Shown: positions 40,685 to 44,330 of the stretch, in pieces | Layout: the number at the start of each line of letters is the position of its first letter | Position numbering within the stretch: the stretch's first letter is position 1 | Assembly: GCA_018648605.1 (NCBI GenBank) | Contig: JABGQU010000007.1 | Coordinates: forward strand, 1-44,330 | Direction: 5' to 3' | DNA length: 44,330 bases | Source of the DNA: Anaerolineae bacterium | GTDB taxonomy: Bacteria; Chloroflexota; Anaerolineae; Anaerolineales; Villigracilaceae | Notes under the pieces: model-generated | The model's input: the letters and a program-made list of their open reading frames with translations, nothing else | Database searches by the model: none | What the model was told of the DNA's origin: nothing | Position numbers and translations under genes: made by a program

Positions 40685-42832
40685 CTATTTTATCTCGACC
40701 TTCTTCCCACTCCGCAACGACTTAACCGCAGCGAAACTGGCTTTGGTCACGCCGATCAACCGCTCGTAGGGAATGGGTACTTCGCTCGTTTTCACAGCAT
40801 TCTCCAGCGCAAGCATTTCATCCTTCCAGCCTTTATCTTGACCGAGGCGGTTTTTAATCGTTTTGCGTTTGCCATTATGCACCATTTCCAGTGAGCGATA
40901 GTCGTTCAACGTAGCAACTTTGCCGCCGCCGAAGACTTCAACACGTTCTTTGGGCACGGATTTGTCGCCGTTCGCAAGATAATCCACTACGCCAATTGAG
41001 CCGTCGGGGAAGGTGAAGGTCATGGAGACGTTATCTTCGCGATATTTGCCATTATCGGGGAGAGCATATGCGCTCACACTGATGGGCGATTCGCCGACTA
41101 AAAAGGTCACGAAATCAATGAAGTGACAGCCTTCGCCGATGATGCGTCCACCGCCCTGTTCGGGGTCATGCAGCCAATGTTTGAGCGGGATATAGCCAGC
41201 ATTAATACGATAATGGATATGAAGCGGCTCAACGCGGTCGCTATAGAAAGCAGAAAGTTGGCGAGCTAGGGGTGCAAATCTGCGATTAAAACCAACAGTG
41301 AGTATTGCGTGTTGCGTATTGCGTAACTGATCACTGATCACTGACAACTGCTCACTGTCTACTGCCAACGGCTTTTCGACAAAGACATTTTTACCCGCTT
41401 GTAACGCCTGCACAACCAAATCGGCGTGGGTGTCGTGGCGGGTCAGGATGGCAACGGTATTCACATTCTCATCGTTGATGATCTCATCCGCGCTCGAAGT
41501 GGCGTAGCGAAAGCCAAATTTCTTTGCAGAGTGTTGGGCTTTCAACCCACCCGCCGAGGCGATGCCGACCAGTTCCATATTGTCGGCTTTCTTGATAGCG
41601 GGGAGAAGTGTCGCGTTTGCGTAAAGACCAGCGCCGATAACGCCTAATTTGACGAGTGATGCGTGAGAAGTGGCCGAAGGAAACTCAACCCTAGTCCCTG
41701 CTCCCTGATTACCTGCTTCCTGATAAGTCAGAACCACCCCAATAAAAGGCTCTTCCTGCTTGCCCGTGATCACATCATAGGCTTCAGCCGCATCCGCGAT
41801 GGGGAAACGGTGCGTGATCAGGCTTTCAACTTTCAATTTTCCACTTGCTAACAACTCGACCACGGCCTCAAGATTACGCCCTTCTGTCCAGCGGATAAAA
41901 CCAATCGGATAGTCGATGCCACCTTCTTCGTAGAGCGGATCATAGCGACCAGGCCCATAAGAGCGGGAGTTAATGAAGGAGAGTTCTTTCTCGAAGTAAA
42001 TTTTACGCGGAAATTCCAACCCGACAGCGCCCGTTGCGACGATATTTGCGCGGTCGCGCGCGATTGAACCTGCTAACGTTACCGGATCATTGGATGGGGT
42101 GTCAGCGCATATCACCACCGAATCTGCGCCGCGATTAACGGTAAACGCCTGGACAGAATCTTCCGCTTGGGTACGGAAGCAAGCTGAAAGACCGAACGAT
42201 TCCGCAAGGGCAACCCGTTTGGGGTCCACATCAATGCCGATGACTCGGCATCCCGCTGCAGCCGCCAACTGCATCGTTATCAATCCTAATAAACCGATCC
42301 CGATCACGGCAACGGTCTCGCCCAGCTTGGGTTCCGCGAGACGAAATCCGTGCAATGCGATGGCGCCGAGGGTGGCAAAAGCGGCACTCTCGAAATCGAG
42401 ATGATCGGGGATGGGCGCGAGCAAATTGCGCGGCACAACGGCGTATTCGGCGTGAGAAGCGTATCCGCCGCCCGCACAGGCGACGCGCTGCCCGACGTGA
42501 AAACCATCCATATTTTCGCCAAGTTCAATGATCGTGCCCGCCGAAGAATAGCCCAACGCCATCGGCTCATCGAGCTTGTTGAAGGCGGCTTGGGCGGTGT
42601 TGAGCAGCCCTTCGCGGAAGGCTTTGTCGATGACCTGCTTGACAAGATCGGGGCGCGAGCGAGCTTTGCCAACGAGCGTTTTCTCAGAAAATTCGACGAC
42701 CATCCGCTCAGTGCCAGCAGAGACAAGCGATGCAGATGTTTTGATCAATGCCATGTCCTTGCGCGGGCTGGGGACAGGGACCTCTTCGACAATGGCTTGT
42801 CCGGTTTTTAGGTTTTGGAGGAGTTGTTTCAT
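40685..42832 (-). CDS. Bi-domain oxidoreductase: MDR-type dehydrogenase fused to Gfo/Idh/MocA domain
   Basis: 715 aa. N-terminal medium-chain dehydrogenase/reductase ('LGYSSAGTIIELGENMDGFHVGQRVAC', Rossmann 'VAVIGIGLLGLITMQLAAAAG'), then a Gfo/Idh/MocA domain ('LGVIGAGLYANATLLPAIKK', 'NVFVEKPLAVDSEQL', 'GEGCHFIDFVTFL'). This architecture recurs in surface-polysaccharide loci, presumably acting on nucleotide sugars; the exact reaction is unknown. The joint between domains ('TYQEAGNQGAGTRVEFPSAT') and a helix in the second domain are encoded by heptamer arrays. First gene of the three-gene operon. Confidence 0.88.
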   Translation of the reverse strand: MKQLLQNLKTGQAIVEEVPVPSPRKDMALIKTSASLVSAGTERMVVEFSEKTLVGKARSRPDLVKQVIDKAFREGLLNTAQAAFNKLDEPMALGYSSAGTIIELGENMDGFHVGQRVACAGGGYASHAEYAVVPRNLLAPIPDHLDFESAAFATLGAIALHGFRLAEPKLGETVAVIGIGLLGLITMQLAAAAGCRVIGIDVDPKRVALAESFGLSACFRTQAEDSVQAFTVNRGADSVVICADTPSNDPVTLAGSIARDRANIVATGAVGLEFPRKIYFEKELSFINSRSYGPGRYDPLYEEGGIDYPIGFIRWTEGRNLEAVVELLASGKLKVESLITHRFPIADAAEAYDVITGKQEEPFIGVVLTYQEAGNQGAGTRVEFPSATSHASLVKLGVIGAGLYANATLLPAIKKADNMELVGIASAGGLKAQHSAKKFGFRYATSSADEIINDENVNTVAILTRHDTHADLVVQALQAGKNVFVEKPLAVDSEQLSVISDQLRNTQHAILTVGFNRRFAPLARQLSAFYSDRVEPLHIHYRINAGYIPLKHWLHDPEQGGGRIIGEGCHFIDFVTFLVGESPISVSAYALPDNGKYREDNVSMTFTFPDGSIGVVDYLANGDKSVPKERVEVFGGGKVATLNDYRSLEMVHNGKRKTIKNRLGQDKGWKDEMLALENAVKTSEVPIPYERLIGVTKASFAAVKSLRSGKKVEIK
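41304..41366. repeat. Nine-unit heptamer array in the Gfo/Idh domain
   Basis: 63 nt, exactly nine units ('attgcgt gttgcgt attgcgt aactgat' and so on) and therefore 21 codons, which keeps the frame. It encodes 'VDSEQLSVISDQLRNTQHA', where family members have a cofactor-domain helix. Confidence 0.85.
41654..41731. repeat. Heptamer arrays at the domain joint of the oxidoreductase
   Basis: 41690-41731 is six units ('cctagtc cctgctc cctgatt acctgct'), 14 codons; 41654-41673 is a weaker 'gtgatgcgtgag' piece. Together they encode most of the linker between the two enzymatic domains. Confidence 0.8.
41823..41850. repeat. Heptamer array in the dehydrogenase domain
   Basis: Four units ('gctttca actttca attttcc acttgct') encoding 'LASGKLKVES'. 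Confidence 0.7.
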
Positions 42833-43018
42833 AAGGTTCGTTTTCTCGTGATTCCGTTGTTTTATTTGCGCCTGACAGTATACCGCAAGAATAAGAAGAA
42901 GATATATTTATCTTACTAAATGAGTAATTTGTAAAATTCATGACATTTACAGAAAAAACCAAGCCAAAAATACCCATCTGTGCAATAATTCAGCAAGGAT
43001 AAGTCGCTCAATCAGGAG

Positions 43019-43024
43019 TATAAT
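43019..43024 (+). promoter_or_regulatory. Candidate -10 box for the M29 aminopeptidase gene
   Basis: Perfect TATAAT 36 nt before the TTG start. No clear -35 in the AT-rich region upstream. The 228-nt intergenic space (42833-43060) shows no other feature. Confidence 0.45.
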
Positions 43025-43060
43025 TGGCGCACTTAAAATAATTTCACAAGGAGAAATCCC

Positions 43061-44167
43061 TTGACTGACCCACGTGTAGAAAAATTTGCCCAGATCCTCG
43101 TCGACTACTCAGCTCGTATTGTAAAAGGCGACCGTGTTTTGCTTGAAGGCTCTCAAGCTGCGATGCCGCTAATCCGTGAACTCTATAAACAGATCATCGA
43201 AAAAGGTGCTTACCCTGTTCCGATGGTTTGGGATTTTGCGTCACAAGATGCAACCTTCTTAAAATATGCTTCTGACGAACAACTCGATTTTGTTCCGCCC
43301 CTGCACAAAATGGCCTACGAACAATTCGAATCACGCATTCGCATTCATTCATCAACCAATACCCGCGCCCTGAGTGGCATAGATACAAATCGCTTGCAAC
43401 GACGTGGAAAAGCACTCGGTGCAATTACTGCCACGCAAATGAAACGCGGCGGCGCTGGCGATTTCAAATGGGTTACCACCCTTTTCCCCACCGAAGCCTA
43501 TGCCCAAGATGCTGAGATGAGCTTCGCAGACTACGAGGATTTTGTCTATCGTGCCTGCCACGCCACCGAAGACGACCCAATCGCCTTTTGGAATAGCGTC
43601 AGAGAAAAACAGCAAGCCGCAGTCGATGCCATTCAAGGGCACGATCAAGTCGTATTACGCGGACCCAATGTTGACCTGACCCTCTCCATCAAAAACCGCA
43701 CCTTCCTGAATTCTGCTGGGCTTTTCAATATGCCCGATGGTGAAATCTACACAGGTCCCGTCGAAAAATCAGTCAATGGCTGGGTCAAATTCACTTATCC
43801 CGCTATTTATAACGGCGTCGCGGTTGAAGGCGCAGAACTGACCTTCAGCAATGGCAAGGTTACCAAAGCGAAAGCTGACAAAAATCAGGATTATCTGCTC
43901 AAGATGCTCGAAACCGATACAGGCTCCCGCTATCTGGGCGAATTCGCCATCGGCACAAACTTCGAGATCGACAAGTTCACCGGTCAAATTCTCTTCGATG
44001 AAAAAATCGGTGGCTCCTTCCACATGGCACTCGGCGCAAGCTATCCCGAAACAGGCGGCAAAAACAAAAGCGCCATCCACTGGGATATGATCTGCGATAT
44101 GCGCAAAGATTCAGAAATCCACGTAGACGGCGAACTCTACTATAAAGACGGGAACTTCGCTTTTTAG
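43061..44167 (+). CDS. M29-family (thermophilic-type) metallo-aminopeptidase
   Basis: 368 aa. The family's two-metal ligands can be placed: Glu in 'MPDGEIYTGP', then 'YLGEFAIGTN', His and Tyr in 'GSFHMALGASYPET', and His-x-Asp in 'AIHWDMICDM'. It removes N-terminal residues from peptides; cytoplasmic, no signal peptide. The start is TTG 43061, supported by AAGGAG 7 nt upstream and by the match of 'MTDPRVEKFAQILVDYSARI' to M29 N-termini. Slightly shorter than the usual ~400 aa. A stand-alone unit with its own promoter and terminator. Confidence 0.94.
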   Translation: MTDPRVEKFAQILVDYSARIVKGDRVLLEGSQAAMPLIRELYKQIIEKGAYPVPMVWDFASQDATFLKYASDEQLDFVPPLHKMAYEQFESRIRIHSSTNTRALSGIDTNRLQRRGKALGAITATQMKRGGAGDFKWVTTLFPTEAYAQDAEMSFADYEDFVYRACHATEDDPIAFWNSVREKQQAAVDAIQGHDQVVLRGPNVDLTLSIKNRTFLNSAGLFNMPDGEIYTGPVEKSVNGWVKFTYPAIYNGVAVEGAELTFSNGKVTKAKADKNQDYLLKMLETDTGSRYLGEFAIGTNFEIDKFTGQILFDEKIGGSFHMALGASYPETGGKNKSAIHWDMICDMRKDSEIHVDGELYYKDGNFAF

Positions 44168-44193
44168 CCGAAAGATCATAGTTTAAAAGTAAA

Positions 44194-44227
44194 AGATTGG
44201 AGAAATCTATTCTCCAATCTTTTTTTA
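44194..44227 (+). terminator. Terminator after the aminopeptidase
   Basis: Perfect 10-bp stem 'agattggaga'/'tctccaatct', then seven T. The last ~100 nt of the window after it show no feature I can support. Confidence 0.93.
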
Positions 44228-44330
44228 TTTAATTTGGGATGAAAAGCCGCGCCAGACTTACTTTAGGCTTGCCACCGTATCTTCTCAATAAATAGGGGTA
44301 AGCAAAAAGGAGGGGAGGCCTTTTAATTTT

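Noticed and set aside
38504-41850. Heptamer arrays as CRISPR or as sequencing artefact
   Set aside because: Units are 7 nt, degenerate and of several families, and the reading frames stay open across all of them, which random errors would not do.

Overview
The window looks like chromosome of a Chloroflexi bacterium, most likely class Anaerolineae. This is an inference from gene content: a single-membrane-style envelope set (LytR-CpsA-Psr, VanW, MurA with Asp at the catalytic Cys position, MurJ), DUF5667/DUF5666 proteins beside an ECF sigma factor, Tad-type pseudopilus genes with prepilin peptidase, a small SRP RNA, and many short palindromic and heptameric repeats. No rRNA, tRNA, CRISPR array, transposase or phage gene was seen.

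Layout. 1-1253: 3' part of an unknown AT-rich gene and tsaC. 1389-5446 (-): partner-switching module, a STAS antagonist followed by a giant RsbW-like kinase/5xGAF/SpoIIE phosphatase. 5581-6953 (+): consensus promoter, SRP RNA, then two tandem paralogous membrane-anchored proteins. 7010-11194 (-): VanW protein, Trm112-like protein, HEAT-repeat protein and LCP protein. 11316-14546 (-): ICMT-like methyltransferase and HerA-like ATPase. 14681-16930 (-): DUF5666 protein, ECF sigma factor, DUF5667 membrane protein. 17090-19742 (-): PLD-like lipoprotein and S1C-type protease. 19844-23757: FkbM methyltransferase, MurJ (+), MurA (-). 23904-32317 (+): prepilin peptidase, two TadE-like pseudopilins (one 880 aa with adhesin-like repeats) and three tandem Tad_N proteins. 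32416-34643 (+): glmS ribozyme and glmS. 34728-37137 (+): YgiQ-type radical SAM protein and a NeuD/PglD-like acetyltransferase, ended by a MITE. 37313-42832 (-): polysaccharide operon (bi-domain oxidoreductase, heparinase-like protein, GT4 glycosyltransferase). 43061-44167 (+): M29 aminopeptidase.

Themes. Much of the window serves the cell envelope and surface: UDP-GlcNAc supply (GlmS), its first commitment to peptidoglycan (MurA), lipid II flipping (MurJ), wall-polymer attachment (LCP), exopolysaccharide assembly, and surface pseudopili. Regulation is visible as a SpoIIE/STAS module, a sigma/DUF5667 pair and a self-cleaving glmS ribozyme.

The most interesting signals are: (1) a glmS ribozyme with a roughly 43-nt two-hairpin insertion in its core; (2) degenerate tandem heptanucleotide arrays and small palindromes lying inside open reading frames, densest in the polysaccharide operon, where one array supplies both the stop of one gene and the leader of the next; (3) a MITE whose terminal repeat carries the stop codon of the gene before it; (4) three genes with TATAAT 6-8 nt before ATG and no Shine-Dalgarno, suggesting leaderless transcripts; (5) a natural Cys-to-Asp MurA.
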